Assembly (NCBI GenBank): GCA_002104905.1
Contig: MCFE01000021.1
Location: 124,001-188,000, forward strand
DNA length: 64,000 nucleotides
Reading direction: 5' to 3'
From: Basidiobolus meristosporus CBS 931.73
Taxonomy: Eukaryota; Basidiobolomycota; Basidiobolomycetes; Basidiobolales; Basidiobolaceae
The notes under the pieces are model-generated. The model did not search any database. It saw nothing but the letters and a program-made list of their open reading frames with translations, and was not told where the DNA came from. Numbering within the stretch: position 1 is the first letter of the stretch; each line of letters opens with the position of its first letter. Shown piece by piece: positions 19,772 to 31,693 of the stretch. The translations under genes were made by a program, and so were the position numbers.

Positions 19772-20335
19772 TGAATCAAGATGCAGATCCACCTTGAGGA
19801 AAGAAAGCTTTGGAATACAGTACTGGGAAAAGAAGTTGAGCTCAAAAGAAGAGCAGAAGAAGTGGTGAAGCTTCAAGAGAAGGAGAGAAAGGCCTTTGAT
19901 GCCATATGTATCAATGTGAAAGATTCCTTATATGAAACAAGATCTCTTCAACATGAGGAAGTTGCAAGATGATGGCATGCTGCAATTCATTACCAGAATG
20001 GAGACACCTGCAGAAGTACTTTACAGTACTAATGCAGTGTAGCTGATAAAGAAAAGCTAATCTGTCTGCTTTGCAGCCTACCAGACAAGTATTAGCTACT
20101 CATACTTTCTTCTGAAATCAGAGAAGACAATTTACTTTAGACTACATCAAAGGAAGACTTCTCCATGAAGAGCATAGATGTAATGATCAAGCAGAGAAAA
20201 TTGAAGACAATGCTTTATTCAGCTTAGGAGGGTGCACAGAAAAGAAGGGAAAGCAACAAAACCAAAGAAAACCTGGTTGCTGTAACTACTGTAACAGGCC
20301 AGGACACTGGGCAAGAGAGTGCAAAAAGAAATAAG
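19772..20335 (+). pseudogene. Cop-B1 Gag
   Basis: This is a decayed copia Gag. The N-terminal part is MQIHLEERKLWNTVLGKE (from 19781) with the lysine-rich AEEVVKLQEKERKAFDAI. The C-terminal zinc knuckle CCNYCNRPGHWARECKK lies at about 20276-20330. Between them a large piece is missing or shifted, and stops occur near 19970. The same knuckle (CCNHCQRPGHWAREC) is found on the minus strand at 35330-35390. Confidence 0.8.
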
Positions 20336-21311
20336 CAAACAAAAAGCAGAAACTGGAGCAGCCAACCATATAAATACTGATGAGCAGTTATTTATGACTT
20401 TACAACAGAGTGCAAGTAGCCAAAGTAATGAATGGCATATTAACTCTGCAGCTTCACAGCATATTGGTGGTATAAAGGAGTGGTTCAGTAACTTAAAGAC
20501 TGTTCCTGTAAGAAAGGTTTATCTGGGAGACAACTATGCACTTGAAGTTACTGCCAGTGGGTCTATTCAACTAAATATGATCAATACCTCATGGGCTACA
20601 ACACCAAAACTAACTGATGTACCATATGTACCTGAAATAGCTAAGAACATACTTTCAGTTAGTAAAGCTAGTGCTCAGGGACTGAAGCTTGCTTTTACTA
20701 AGCTAAGCCGCGCAATATTGAGTGCACATGGACAAAAATCAACTTTGGGAATCAGAGATCACATGATAAATGAGTTACAATGCAAGATCATTGTACGCAA
20801 GTATGTCAACATTGCTGAAGCTGTTAAAACTAACTGGGAGATGCAGCAAAGGAGGCTGGGGCACATTAGAGAACATCAAATGGGCCAATTGGTAAAAAAT
20901 CAGCTAGTTTTGGGCCTAATTTACTCAACTCCTATCAAATACAGTGTCTGTAAGGGATGTACATATGGCAAACAAGCTAAGCAACATTTTAGGAGCTCAG
21001 GAAGCATCAACACCACCAAAATATTAGCTATAGTTCACTCAGACATATGTGGGTCCATGAGATCACTGTCCTTTGGAGCCATGAGATACTTTATGATGTT
21101 TACTGATGACAAGTCAAGATATACATGGGTAGACCTCCTCAAGACAACAGATGAGGCTTTAGAGACATTTAAACACTTCAAGAACATGGCAGAAACACAA
21201 ACAGGGTGTAAATTAAAGTACTTTGAAGTGGCAATGGAGGTGAATACTGAACAAAGGAGTTTGCTATATACTGCTCATCTATTGGTATACTTCATCAGAC
21301 CACTGCTATAA
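20319..21311 (+). pseudogene. Cop-B1 protease-like region, pre-integrase and integrase core
   Basis: This 330-codon frame is the longest surviving piece of Cop-B1. The protease active site reads WHINSAASQHIGG, where the family has D-S-G. The catalytic Asp and the Gly are therefore both replaced. The pre-integrase zinc residues are in VCKGCTYGKQAKQ, and the integrase core shows VHSDICGSM (first Asp) and FTDDKSRYTWVDLL. The second Asp motif (normally DNGGEY) is destroyed by a frameshift near 21230. The frame then ends in the wrong register. Confidence 0.88.
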
Positions 21312-21946
21312 CTACTCCACGGCAAAATGGAGTAGCAGAATGTGCAAATAAAATAATAGTAGAGATGGGAAGATCTATGCTGCATAATAAAGGAGTGGAC
21401 CTCAAGTTTTGGGCTAAATCTGCAGCTAACACTGTATACATCAAGAATTGATGCCCAACACTAGCACTACAAGATATTACACCCTCTGAAGCATATTCAG
21501 TCTAAAAACCAGCCCTCCAGCACCTCAGGATCTTTGGCAGTGGTGTTGTTTATTATATCCCTGACAATAAACACTCAAAGCTGGAACCAATGAGTAGAAA
21601 AGGGATCTGTCTTGAGTACTGTGAGGATACGCAAGGGTAAAAGGTGTATGATGGCAAAATTCAGAAGCTGATCAAGAGCAGGGATGTTGTATTTGAGGAG
21701 AATTTAGATCAGCAAGCCATTGAAATCATTGGACATCTGCCTGATGACGTAATTAACACTTATGAAGAAGATACATATCTAATTCAGCCAGAAACAGAAT
21801 ATAATTCTACAAGCTCCAGATCCAAGTAGATTATCCCAGTTAGGAGATCTACCAGAATAAGAAATACCCCTGGATCCCGGTGGCAGGCATACAATGATCA
21901 TGAAGAAGCTCATCTAGCCTAATGTGCCAAACCCCAGAATCTGGAA
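21312..21946 (+). pseudogene. Cop-B1 end of integrase and linker
   Basis: In the next frame the integrase Glu motif is kept (PRQNGVAECANK), followed by MGRSMLHNKGVDLKFWAKS. The linker is VYDGKIQKLIKSRDVVFEEN (21644 onward). Stops occur near 21450, 21502, 21640 and 21828. The Gyp2-1 element interrupts at CAGG (21947-21950). Confidence 0.82.
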
Positions 21947-21950
21947 CAGG

Positions 21951-22319
21951 TGTTATGATCTGCTGCTTGAATGTTTAAGTTAGATAAGTTTTTAGTCAGA
22001 TCAATTAGTTATATGTTTAGGTTTTCAGTATATCAGTATTATCTATCAAAACAGTAGCATTAGTCAGCAAATGCATCAGCAAATCCTTATCAGACAGAAA
22101 TAGAAATAGTAGGCAGGATCTTATTGGGTGATGATGATGTAATCAAATGAGTCATCAGCCACAGTCTACATTAGGAAATACAATTAGTAGGCAATTGATC
22201 TGGCAAAATGTATATAAGGAGCTGCTGGAATCTCAATAAAGATGAGTTCAAGTTTTAGTTAATACAATACTAGCTAAACTCCCTATTCCTCTACAACTCT
22301 TATACCAAGACTTGTAACA
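21951..22319 (+). repeat. Gyp2-1 5' LTR
   Basis: This is a 369 bp LTR with a TATATAA box at 22211-22217 and AATAAAG about 20 bases further. The sequence right after it (TAGGTAGCAGC) does not begin with TGG, so no standard tRNA 3'-end primer site is evident. Confidence 0.93.
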
Positions 22320-22377
22320 TAGGTAGCAGCAATAACCAGAAACATCCCTCCTGAAGAAAGAAGAAGCCTCCCTCAAG

Positions 22378-25300
22378 ATGTCCAAAAATCAAGAATGGAA
22401 AAATGCTATGCAACAAATCCTGGCCCAGCAGCAACAAGGAATGACTACCATGGCCCAAAGCCAGGAAAACCCTGTCAAGAGCAACTTTAGTGTGAAGGTC
22501 ACCCAGTACCATGGTAGAGTCAATGAAAACTTGGGAATTTGGCTCTTCCAGATTGAACAAGCTCTCAAGGCTAAAGGAATTGCTCCAGAAAGCAAGTTAT
22601 ATTGTGTAGCCTCTTATCTGGCAGATGCAGCTTTACAGTGGTACCACATCAAGATCAGCTCAGCCACCATGATGGAATGCTCTACAATCTCTACCTGGGA
22701 TGAGTTTGTGTTGGAAATTCAGGATGCCTTTGAGCCCCCACACCAACGGACACTACTAAGAAGAAAGTTGAAGACACTCAGACAGAAAGGAATGGTCCAA
22801 GAGTACATATATGAATATAGATGTCTACTTGGGCAAATTGAAAGAATAGACCCTCTTGATCAAGTTGAATACTTTATTGATGGGTTGAAAGAACAAACTT
22901 GTAAGGAAGTGAGTTATCAAAGACCTCAGACTATTGAAGAAGCCATCAAGATTGCCATTGACTATGACTCAGCAATGTTTGCAGTTGGGAAGCCCACAAT
23001 GACTAATCAGAGAGGCTACAATTACTATGAAAGAAGACAATCAGAAGCAGTGCCAATGGAAATAGATGCTATGCAGAAGAATTCTACCTCAGAAGAATGT
23101 AAGAAGAAAGGACTTTGCTTCAATTGCCACCAATGGGGACATATTGCAAAGTACTGCCTTCAGAGAAGAAATGGGCACCAGCCATCAAGAACCTTTAGCC
23201 ATATTGAGGCCATGGAGCATAGTAACATGGAGGATGAACTTGAAGAAGACTCAAATCTCACCTTCCATATGACAGAAGAATACCTATCCCAGATGACCTC
23301 AAACTCAGGAAAGCTATTATACTTGAATGGAGTAATCAATGAAGTACCTGCCTAGATCATGATTGACTCAGGGGCATTGCATGAGTACATGTTAGAGCAA
23401 TTTGCTTTGAAAGCTGGAATCAACTTGGAACCCACCAAATCAACTTCTGTCTCAACAGCTGATGGGAACTCTCACATAATCAACCGTATTACTCAGCCAG
23501 TAAGGATGATGATCAATGACTATGAAGAAGAGCTAAAGGCCTATATATTTGGAGATTGTAAGTATGACCTTGTACTTGGTAAAACCTGGCTATTTTGTTG
23601 TAATCCATCAATCAACTGGAGAACCCATGCTACTCAGATCCATAAGGACAACAGGACCTATGAGCTATTACCTGCCAGACTGGACCTTAACTTGGTCAAC
23701 TCCAGTGTGTGTGAAACAAGTGGACTTAGCAAGACACAATTCTGTAGAGCACTAAGAAAAGGCACCCAGATGTTCCTCATGGCAGTATTACAGGAGGATT
23801 CCTCTACTCCAATACCCCAGAAGGTCCAGACTCTTTTGAAGGAATATTCAGACATATTTCCAGAAGAGCTTGTAAGCCTACCACCAGTCAGAGATGTGGA
23901 TCATGCCATTGAAACAGGAGATAGCCCTCCAGTGAATAAGACACCTTACTCAATGAGTCCATTGGAGTTGGAAGAGATGAAGAGACAAATAGATCAGTTA
24001 CTGGAGCAAGGACATATCAGACCCAGCAAGTCACCTTGGGGAGAACCAGTACTATTTGTGAAGATGAAGGATGGAACACTTAGGATGTGCATTGACTACA
24101 GTGCCCTCAACTCAGTTACTGTGAAGAACAAGTACCCCATCCCTCAGATTGGAGGGCTCTTGGACCAACTCAATGGAGCCACTATTTTCAGCAGGATTGA
24201 CCTCATATTGGGATACAACCAGATTAGGGTGAAGCTAGAAGACATCCCTAAGACAGCATTCAGGACCAGATATGGACATTAGAAGTACTGAGTCATGAGT
24301 TTTGGCCTCACCAATGCCCCAGCAACATTCATGACCCTAATGCAGACTGTCTTCCCGGAGTACTGAGACAAGTTTGTCATAATCTACCTAGATGATATAT
24401 TGATACACAGCAAGACAGAAGTGGATCCCTTGGTGCATATTGAAAAGGTCTTGAAGAAGCTAAGAGAAAACAAGCTTTATGGTAAGCTACCCAAGTGTGA
24501 CTTCTTTAAGGAACACATTGAATACCTAAGACACATAGTAACTGGCACAGGAGTAACCTTAGAGCCTAAAAAGGTTGAAGTTATCAAGAATCTGAAGCAG
24601 CCCCATAGCATGTCAGAGCTCAGATCATTCCTTGGAATGGTTTCCTATTGTTGGAGTTTTGTCCAGTCCTTTGCAAGTATTGCAGCCCCTTTAACTGATA
24701 TCCTCAAGAAAGACAATACCTACAAGTGGGACATAGCTTGTGAAACTGATTTCCAGACACTTAAGAACAAACTTGCTAAGCTACCAAGCTTAAGAATACC
24801 TGACTTTAGAAAAGAGCTTACTCTGTGCACAGATGCTTCAGATTATGCAATCAGTGGAGTGTTGAGCCAAGAACACAAGGGAAAGGACTACCCCATTGCC
24901 TTTGAATCCAAGAAACTGAACTCAGCAGAACAAAACTATCCAGTGCATGAGAAGGAGATGCTTGCCATGATACACTGTTTGAAGACATGGAGATGTTATA
25001 TTGAAAGAGTCAAATGCACTGTAAAGATTGATCATGCCTCCCTCAAGTATATATTTACTCAGAAGGTACTCTCTGGAAGAATGACAAGATGGAGTGAGTA
25101 CATTCAGCAATTTGACTTGGAGATTGTCTACTGCCCTGGAAAAAACAACACAGTTGCTGATGCCTTATCAAGATTAGATCAAGTTGCACAACTCAACTTG
25201 GCAAATGAATCAGATTGGCCTAGCCTATTACCAAAGTACTTGGAGGACCAAGCCATTCCTAATGAGGTGGATGAATATATCAAGAAGATAATCCAGGATG

Positions 25301-26481
25301 AAGCCAGCAAGTTTGTAGTACAGGATGAAACACTCTACCAAATTGTTGATGGAAGCCCTATTGCCTATTGCCCTTATGTTTCTTGCCTGGATTTAATACA
25401 TAAGCTACACAATGGATATGGATATCTTGGAATTGAAAGTACCTATAGCCTTGTGAAAGCCAGAGCATGGTGGCCCAGAATGAGACATGACATTGGGAAG
25501 CTGGTGAAAACATGCCCAAATTGCCAAATTAACCAAGGCCAACCACAGAGCATTGCTGAACTCTTTCCCTTGGAGCCTGTAAGACCATTTGAAAGATGGG
25601 GAATTGACTTTATTGGAAGACTGCCAACTACCAGGAAATGCAACCATTGGATCCTAGTAGCAATTGACCATGCCACCAAAGGGCCAGTGGCTAAAGCTGT
25701 ACATAGAGCCAGTGAACAAGAAGTTGCAAGTTTCATCAACCATGAGGTCCTTATGAAGTTTGGATGCCATGTAGAGATTTTATCCAATAGAGGTGTAAAC
25801 TTTATGGCAAAGACATTGGAAGCTTGCCTGGAAATACAGCAGATCATACCCTTGAAAACCTTGGCATATCACACCAGAACTAATGGAGTCACTGAACAGA
25901 TTAATGGATTATTTGGAAAAATGCTGACCAAGTATGAAAATGGAGCTGTCAGTAGATGAGATGCGTATATAGACCAAGCACTCTTTGCATGCAGAGTCAG
26001 AGCACACAACACCACCCAACAATAACCACCTTGCATATTGTATGGATGTGAACCAAGGATTCCAGGAGATCTCACACAACCAAAGCTTACAGACACCTTA
26101 GAAGATTAACTCAGTGAGGCAAGTAGACACCAGCAACTGGAACAAAGATGTCAAGAGGCACAGACCAAAGTATCTCAAAGTGCAGAGAAGATGAAGTAGA
26201 GATTTGATAAGACTATAGCACCAGAAGCATTGACAGTCAGGAACTTTGTGTTGCTAAGAAACAACACTTGGAAGAAGTTTGAGTCACAATGGACAGGACC
26301 ATTCAAGATCATCAGAGAATGTCCATTTGCAACTTACCAACTAGTGGACAAACAAGGTAATATCTGGGAAGATTTAGTGCATAGGGACAGACTCAAGCTT
26401 GCAAGGCTTGCTGATACTACTGAACCATCAAGACATTGTTATCACAAGAAAAGAGATTCAGGAGAACCCTCTCAACTTTAG
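22378..26481 (+). pseudogene. Gyp2-1 Gag-Pol, one frame with eight nonsense codons
   Basis: This single frame of 1,368 codons runs from MSKNQEWKN to a TAG before the 3' LTR, and I find no frameshift in it. Domains in order: capsid (WLFQIEQALKAKG, LQWYH), zinc knuckle CFNCHQWGHIAKYC (near 23118-23160), protease [12 protein letters not shown] (23360), and RT with MSFGLTNAPATF and YLDDILIHS (near 24388). RNase H (LCTDASDYAIS, VADALSR), integrase zinc finger (CPNCQINQGQP), core (GIDFIGRLP, ILSNRG, GVTEQIN) and GPFKIIREC tail follow. In-frame stops are at 23353, 24280, 24289, 24364, 25957, 26023, 26107 and 26197. Comparison with Gyp2-2 shows mostly single base changes of mixed type. The second catalytic Asp of integrase is Asn. 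Confidence 0.93.
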
Positions 26482-26491
26482 CAGGGGAGAA
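26481..26491 (+). promoter_or_regulatory. Gyp2-1 polypurine tract
   Basis: GCAGGGGAGAA touches the 3' LTR. Near-identical tracts precede the LTRs at 40487 and 44273. Confidence 0.75.
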
Positions 26492-26856
26492 TGTTATGAT
26501 CTGCCCCTTGAATGTTTAAGCTAGATCAGTTTTTAGCCAAATCAATCAGTTATATGTTTAGGTTTTCAATATATCAGTATTATCTATCAAAACAGTAGCA
26601 TTAGTCAGCAAATGAATTGGCAAATCCTTATCAAACAGAAATGGATATATTAGGCAGGATCTTATTGGGTGATGATATAATCAAATGAGTCATCAGCCAC
26701 AGCCTACATTAGGAAATAAAATTAGTTGGCAATTGATTTGGCAAAATGTATATAAGGAGCTGCTGGAATCTCAATAAAGATCAGTTCAAGTTTTAGTGAA
26801 TACAACAATAGCTAAACTTCCTATTTCTCTACCACTCTTATACCAAGATTGTAACA
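26492..26856 (+). repeat. Gyp2-1 3' LTR
   Basis: This 365 bp LTR is closely similar to 21951-22319. Confidence 0.93.
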
Positions 26857-26860
26857 CAGG

Positions 26861-28410
26861 TAATGCAAAATCAAGATGTTTCTCTGTGGCAACAAGCCAT
26901 ACATGAGGATTACCAATCACTGATCAAGGCAAAAATGTGGGAGATAGTATATTTACCAAATGAACAGAAGCCAATAGGATTTAGGTAAGCTTACAAGGTC
27001 AAGATAACCACTAATGGTACTATTGATATGCATAAGGCTAGGTTGGTGGCTAAAGTCTATTGCCAGATCAAGGAATAGACTTTAAGGAAACATTTGCTCC
27101 AGCTGCCAATTTAACTCCATTAGGACAGTTCTAGCCCTGGCAGCTGTACACAGTCTAGATCTACACCAAATGGACGTCTACTCAGCCTCTCTAAATGGAA
27201 ACTTGTAAGAAACTATATATAGGGAGCAACCAGAATGTTTTACTAATCCAGACGGCCCCCATAAGGTGTGCAGACTTGGGAAGTTGTTGTATGGGCTTAA
27301 CCAGGCTCCTAGAGCATGGTATAACAAGATTAACACAAATCTAGAGGAGATTGCGTTCATTTGTAGCACTGCAGATCACAGTACATATGTGAAACTGCAC
27401 AAAAAGGGTGTAATAATCCTTGATCTTTGAGCCGGTGACCTAATAATTGCTACAAGGGACCATAAGTCATTAAAGCAGATGAAATCAGATGTCTTCAGCA
27501 AGCTTGAGATGAAAGTGCTTTGAAAATCAAGCTATTTTCTTGAAATTGAAGTTAGATTTGACATTCCTGAGTAGAAAACTGTGCTGAATTGGCAAAGTAC
27601 ATCAGGGACATTCCTAGACGCTCCAAAAAGGAAAACTGCATACCAGTAGCTACCCCTATGGACAATGATTTTAAATTGAGCCAATCTCAGCTAGTTTTAG
27701 GTGAATATGGCATAAATATGCACCAAGAGTTTTCCTATCAATCAATGGTTGGTAGCCTGATGCTCTCAATGGTGTCTACACATCCAGATATTGCAGTGAC
27801 AGTTGGAATAGTCAGTCATTTGATGCCGAATAAAGGATCAGATCAAATTACAGCAGTTGAGCAGATTTCAGATATCTAAAAGATGCCACAAATATGGTAC
27901 TGGAATACTCTAGAGCAGCCAATAGGCAAATATCTGATAGTTAGAGTGATTCAGCATGGGATAGGGATCTGATGGACAGATGCTCTACCACTGGGTATGT
28001 ATTTCTTTATACTGGTGCAGCTATTACTTGGAACTGATAAAATAACCAACTGTGGCCCTGTATACAACTCATGCTGAATATATGACTTCTTGTCAAGCAA
28101 CTGAGAAGCCTAAATGGCTTCAGATATTATTCAAAGACTTGGGTGTTAAAACAGTTGAGCCAACATGTAGTACAAGGATAATCAAAGTTATATTCTACTA
28201 GCTAGAAATCCTACTAATCATGCCAGAACTAAGCACATAGATCTACAACACCACTTTGTGAGGGAAACTATAGACAAAAACTTAGTAGAGTTACCTTACT
28301 GCCCAACTGACAAAATGGTGGCAGATATATTGACAAAACTACTAGCTAGACAACAATTGCAGAATCTCAGAGAGAAATTAGAATTGAAACACTATTTAGT
28401 GGAGGGGGAG
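26861..28410 (+). pseudogene. Cop-B1 reverse transcriptase and RNase H
   Basis: These are the RT and RNase H of Cop-B1, after the Gyp2-1 insertion. Visible parts are QQAIHEDYQSLIKAKMWEIV, then LHQMDVYSASLNGNL, then KLLYGLNQAPRAWYNKINT. The YVDD box is destroyed (a stop followed by AGD near 27430), and then SKYISNI-like sequence and a frame at 27589-27879 (SYQSMVGSLMLSMVSTHPDI) follow. RNase H ends with ADILTKLL and HYLVEGE just before the polypurine tract. More than six stops or shifts are present. The match to 50030-51229 is clear along the whole length. Confidence 0.88.
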
Positions 28411-28779
28411 TGTTGAGATATTGAACTATTTGGTATCATACAGCAGCTAAGAATTTACTTAAAAATTCTTAACTAGTATTGATTGCTGTAGGACTAATTT
28501 ACAGCCCTAACTTTGCCGCTTTCTTCAGAGCTATGATTGGATCATTATTCCCCAATAATCAAGATCAAATAAACACACTTACCAAACATTCTGTACTAGC
28601 CCTTAAACTATTACAGAATGCTGCTGAATGCTGAGAAACTCTCCTTACCTAGTGTTACAGCCGTACTACTTCTACAAAGGTATAAATACTAAGCCTGCTT
28701 TGAATAAACGACAGTGCAATCATTATCAGTATTTGTTTATAAGTTCCCTAAACTCAAATTGCTTCTCAAAATTGTAACA
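28411..28779 (+). repeat. Cop-B1 3' LTR
   Basis: This 369 bp LTR (TGTTGAGATATTG...TTGTAACA) contains TATAAATAC near 28680. It matches 47344-47710 and, in reverse, 31694-32073, 41151-41516 and 46400-47101. Confidence 0.92.
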
Positions 28780-30584
28780 AGTACATCATCTACCCACAGA
28801 GAGAATATACAAAAGTCAGCATGCAATTGCAGCAAAGTTTGTAAGTTATAAGCCAATGGCCTGATTACGGAATCAATTGGAAACCAGGGATACTGTAGAT
28901 GGAGGGTACCTGTTAGGGCAAAAGCTTTCCACTGGGAGCAATGCATTTACTTTTCACCAAATTCCCTATTCTGATGACCAAGTTGTATATGGGGCATTTC
29001 AAGCTAGATGAGCCTATTAAAATACCAGAGAAGTTTGAAAGAATAAGCAAGATAGTGAAGAGTATCTGCTACCCTAAGTACTTCTCACAGGCTCCAATCA
29101 ATAGTCATACACCAATGTGACATCACAAATGCAAAGACTGGATGAGCTGGATATGTATTCATTCAAGTGGTACTTGGAAGCCATTCCTACCAAGAGTAGA
29201 TTGGTAGCATTGGGATTCATATGCAATATTGTAAGAATTTTTATCCACAAGCGGATCACTAGTACAAACTTGATACAGCTACAGCTGTTGTTCCAGGAAT
29301 GCTAATGGGATTTGAGTGGCAATACTACAAACAAAAAGCAGAATGTGTAGATCTCTGCCACTACTGCATCCATTCTCTACTCCATATTTCTTGGTGTGTG
29401 GGGAATATTGGGCTTTCCTTTACCACTTAGGCACTTTCTTTGGAGTGGATGTGTGGGGAGATAGGAAGACAAGTCAAGTTGCAGGTACTACCATATCCCA
29501 ATCTCATCAAGAATATTACCTTCAAGTCTGTCATGAATGTGATAATTTAGCACATGTAGGGCAGCAAGGAAGAGCTGGAAAATACTGAGGACAGATGTGG
29601 ACATGGAGACACCTTCTACCTATGGCATTAAGAAGCTAAGCAGCCTCAATGTGTTGGCAATCAGTTAAATAATGCAAAGCTGGGTTGGGTACAACAAGCA
29701 ACTAATTTTAACTTGGAGAACTCTACCAGGAGATGCGGATTTTCTTGGTCACAAGCCAACTTCTACACCATTCAATATGGAATTCACACAAACAGGAGCC
29801 AGAGTGCACCTAAAAGGGGGACTGGAATCTAGCAGGAAGAAGCAATATTTTGGCTAAGTGTCAAAAAGTACTTTGTGGATATTCAGGACATATCCATGGC
29901 AGAAGTGGCAGCAACTAAGCATATGTTTGAAGATTTATATGTTACCTGCAATACAAGGCATGTGGCAACTCTGCAAGTATCACACAAAAAAGCCATGAAT
30001 TTGAGGCAATAGAAGTATGTGAATTGTGACAGGTGTGCATTTTGGTAGAGGTTAGTAAGCAGGAGGTCAGAGTTGCTTTTGATTTGAACTACATGTAGAA
30101 TACCCAAGGTTGCAGTGGGTAAGCAAATGAAGAGGGGTGATCTTACAGGGGAATATATGAATTGCCCAAGGGGAGGTAGAAAAAGGAAATACTATTTGGT
30201 AAATTGGTACAATAGCATTACACAGAACTTGCTGTAGGCTGTCATACTGCTGTGATAAAGCCATCAGAGACATGCAATGAGAACATCAAAATAACATCAA
30301 GTTTTTTGCCATTTACAGCAATTGGATGCACTGGCTGGTTAGATCCATTCCAAATAGTTGTAGAGTACATTAAGACCACAAAAATACCATACAATTATCA
30401 TCACAGTGCCAATCAAACCCTGTAAAGTTTTATAACTTTATTTGGTAATAAAATTAGCAAAACACCATTGTGATCTCATCACAAGATTATCAAGAGGTTA
30501 CCAATTGCAGGCTGCTGGTATTATGAGAGTCCCTAAATGGGACCTGGATTGGATCTACCTGTGGGACATAATTATTTTTCATTG
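28780..30584 (+). pseudogene. Tnp2-like remnant, copy 2 (last part and transposon end)
   Basis: This continues Tnp2-like copy 2 after Cop-B1. The stretch 28780-29480 aligns with 17715-18420 of copy 1 (TACCCACAGAGAGAA, CACTGGGAGCAATGCATTT, GTGTGGGGAGATAGGAAGAC). The rest has no parallel in copy 1. A piece at 29500-29730 recurs at 44640-44880, and 30130-30584 recurs in reverse at 8894-9344. The frames are short and broken (29117-29305, 29316-29588), and the last 700 bases show no protein motif I recognise. The end motif ATTTTTCATTGGGAG at about 30570-30584 is probably the transposon end. Confidence 0.6.
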
Positions 30585-31693
30585 GGAGTCATCAATACCC
30601 TTTGCAAGGTGGTTTGCCATTGCTGTCAGCTGGGAATGAAAGCTTCTAGGACTTTTGTAGCTATGCAAGGTGCAATGAAACCCTGTAGTGCAATAGTTCT
30701 TATTTTAGCAGAGATGCTTAACAAGGGATCTCCTTAGGTGGATTGGAGTAGATGGTCCACAGGACTTGGTATAGATCTCCTCTATTGTGGCAAATCTAGT
30801 GGTAATGATGGGATTGACAAGAAAAGTCCATTTAGACAAGCAAGTCATATTCAAATTGATGGGTGATTGAGCAGAAGTAAAATGAAGGGATTTGGCATGA
30901 TCAGCTTAACTTTCCTAATTAATCATGGGTTATAACAAGATCTCCATCAATTGCCACTTATCCCATCATTATGTTTCAAAAAGGATCCTCAAAGAGTGAC
31001 ATGGTATATATACTGAAAATTTATTCACAAGACTATATTCAATTAGGAAATATGCAAATGATGTGCTTTCATCTATGCCATGATGCATTATGCCTTATAT
31101 ATGAAAGATTTGACAATCAGATTAGTTGTCTTATATGGTACATATAAGACCAGGTTAATGCCAATATACTATTGTACAAATATCCAAATTACTCACTTTG
31201 GCCCCTATACCAACTCTCAACTAATCTTTAGCAAAACCCAGACAAAACCCATCCCATAGCTCACAGGCATGATCTGGACTGAAAAAGTCAAAGTTGGATC
31301 CATTTGAGTCTTGCCAAAAGATTTCAGTATGACCCAAGACACTGTGATGAGCTTTCATAGAGATATTTGGGCATTAATAGTTGTACAAGCAGAACTGGAT
31401 ACCTCACAGAGTCAACAGAGATGGAAGAATTTGAGTGGTAAGCTGTGGCATCAGTTCTATTACAAGATGCCAGCCAATATGTGTAGCAAGCTATATAACA
31501 AGACAAATGCTGATGGCAAGAATGAGTTTACAATGAGGTAACTTGATGAGGATGCTGTGCAAGACCAATTCTGCATGCAAGTTGCACAGTATGGGCTGGA
31601 CAGGTGAGTTTGTGCCTTAACATTGGAATCCAAAGAGATTTGAATGAGTTTTTACCTCAAAGGACTAATATACTACCTGATAGAATATTTATG
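30585..31693. mobile_element. Harb-5: internal fragment of a Harbinger copy
   Basis: This fragment aligns with 11460-12580 of Harb-1: the first part of the transposase (minus strand), the divergent intergenic region, and the start of the second gene (plus strand, MSFHRDIWALIVVQAELDT near 31350). Both ends of the transposon are missing. It is cut on the left by the Tnp2-like end and on the right by the Cop-B2 LTR. Confidence 0.82.

Larger units (their letters stand above)
21951..26856 (+). mobile_element. Gyp2-1: full-length Ty3/gypsy element
   Basis: This 4.9 kb LTR retrotransposon has LTRs of 369 and 365 bp (TGTTATGATC...TTGTAACA) and one long gag-pol frame. It lies in Cop-B1. The bases CAGG stand on both sides (21947-21950 and 26857-26860); ACAGG also fits if the last LTR base is shared. 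Removing the element gives GGAACAGG-TAATGCAAA, which matches the uninterrupted Cop-B4 at 49628. Unlike Gyp1 there is a GPF-type integrase tail but no chromodomain that I can see. Confidence 0.93.
19724..28779 (+). mobile_element. Cop-B1: Ty1/copia element carrying Gyp2-1
   Basis: This plus-strand copia element of a second family (Cop-B) is inserted into Tnp2-like copy 2. Only the first 48 or so bases of the 5' LTR remain (19724-19771) before a deletion into gag. The order that follows is gag, zinc knuckle, protease-like region, integrase, Gyp2-1 insertion, RT, RNase H, polypurine tract GGAGGGGGAG and the 3' LTR (28411-28779). The flanks GAACA and GTACA resemble an imperfect duplication. Every domain is broken by stops or shifts, so this is an old copy. 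Confidence 0.85.

Noticed and set aside
22211-22340. Self-priming in Gyp2 as in Gyp1
   Set aside because: Only about six bases (GCTGCT) of the post-LTR sequence have a complement in the LTR, and they lie too close to the TATA box to be the transcript start.
23353-24366. Stop codon reassignment or programmed read-through in Gyp2-1
   Set aside because: Gyp2-2 has sense codons at the same places, the stops include all three types, and their causes differ, so simple mutation explains them.
21951-26856. Repeat-induced point mutation as the cause of decay
   Set aside because: The nonsense changes relative to Gyp2-2 are of many types and only two fit C-to-T/G-to-A. No strong TA excess is visible by eye.
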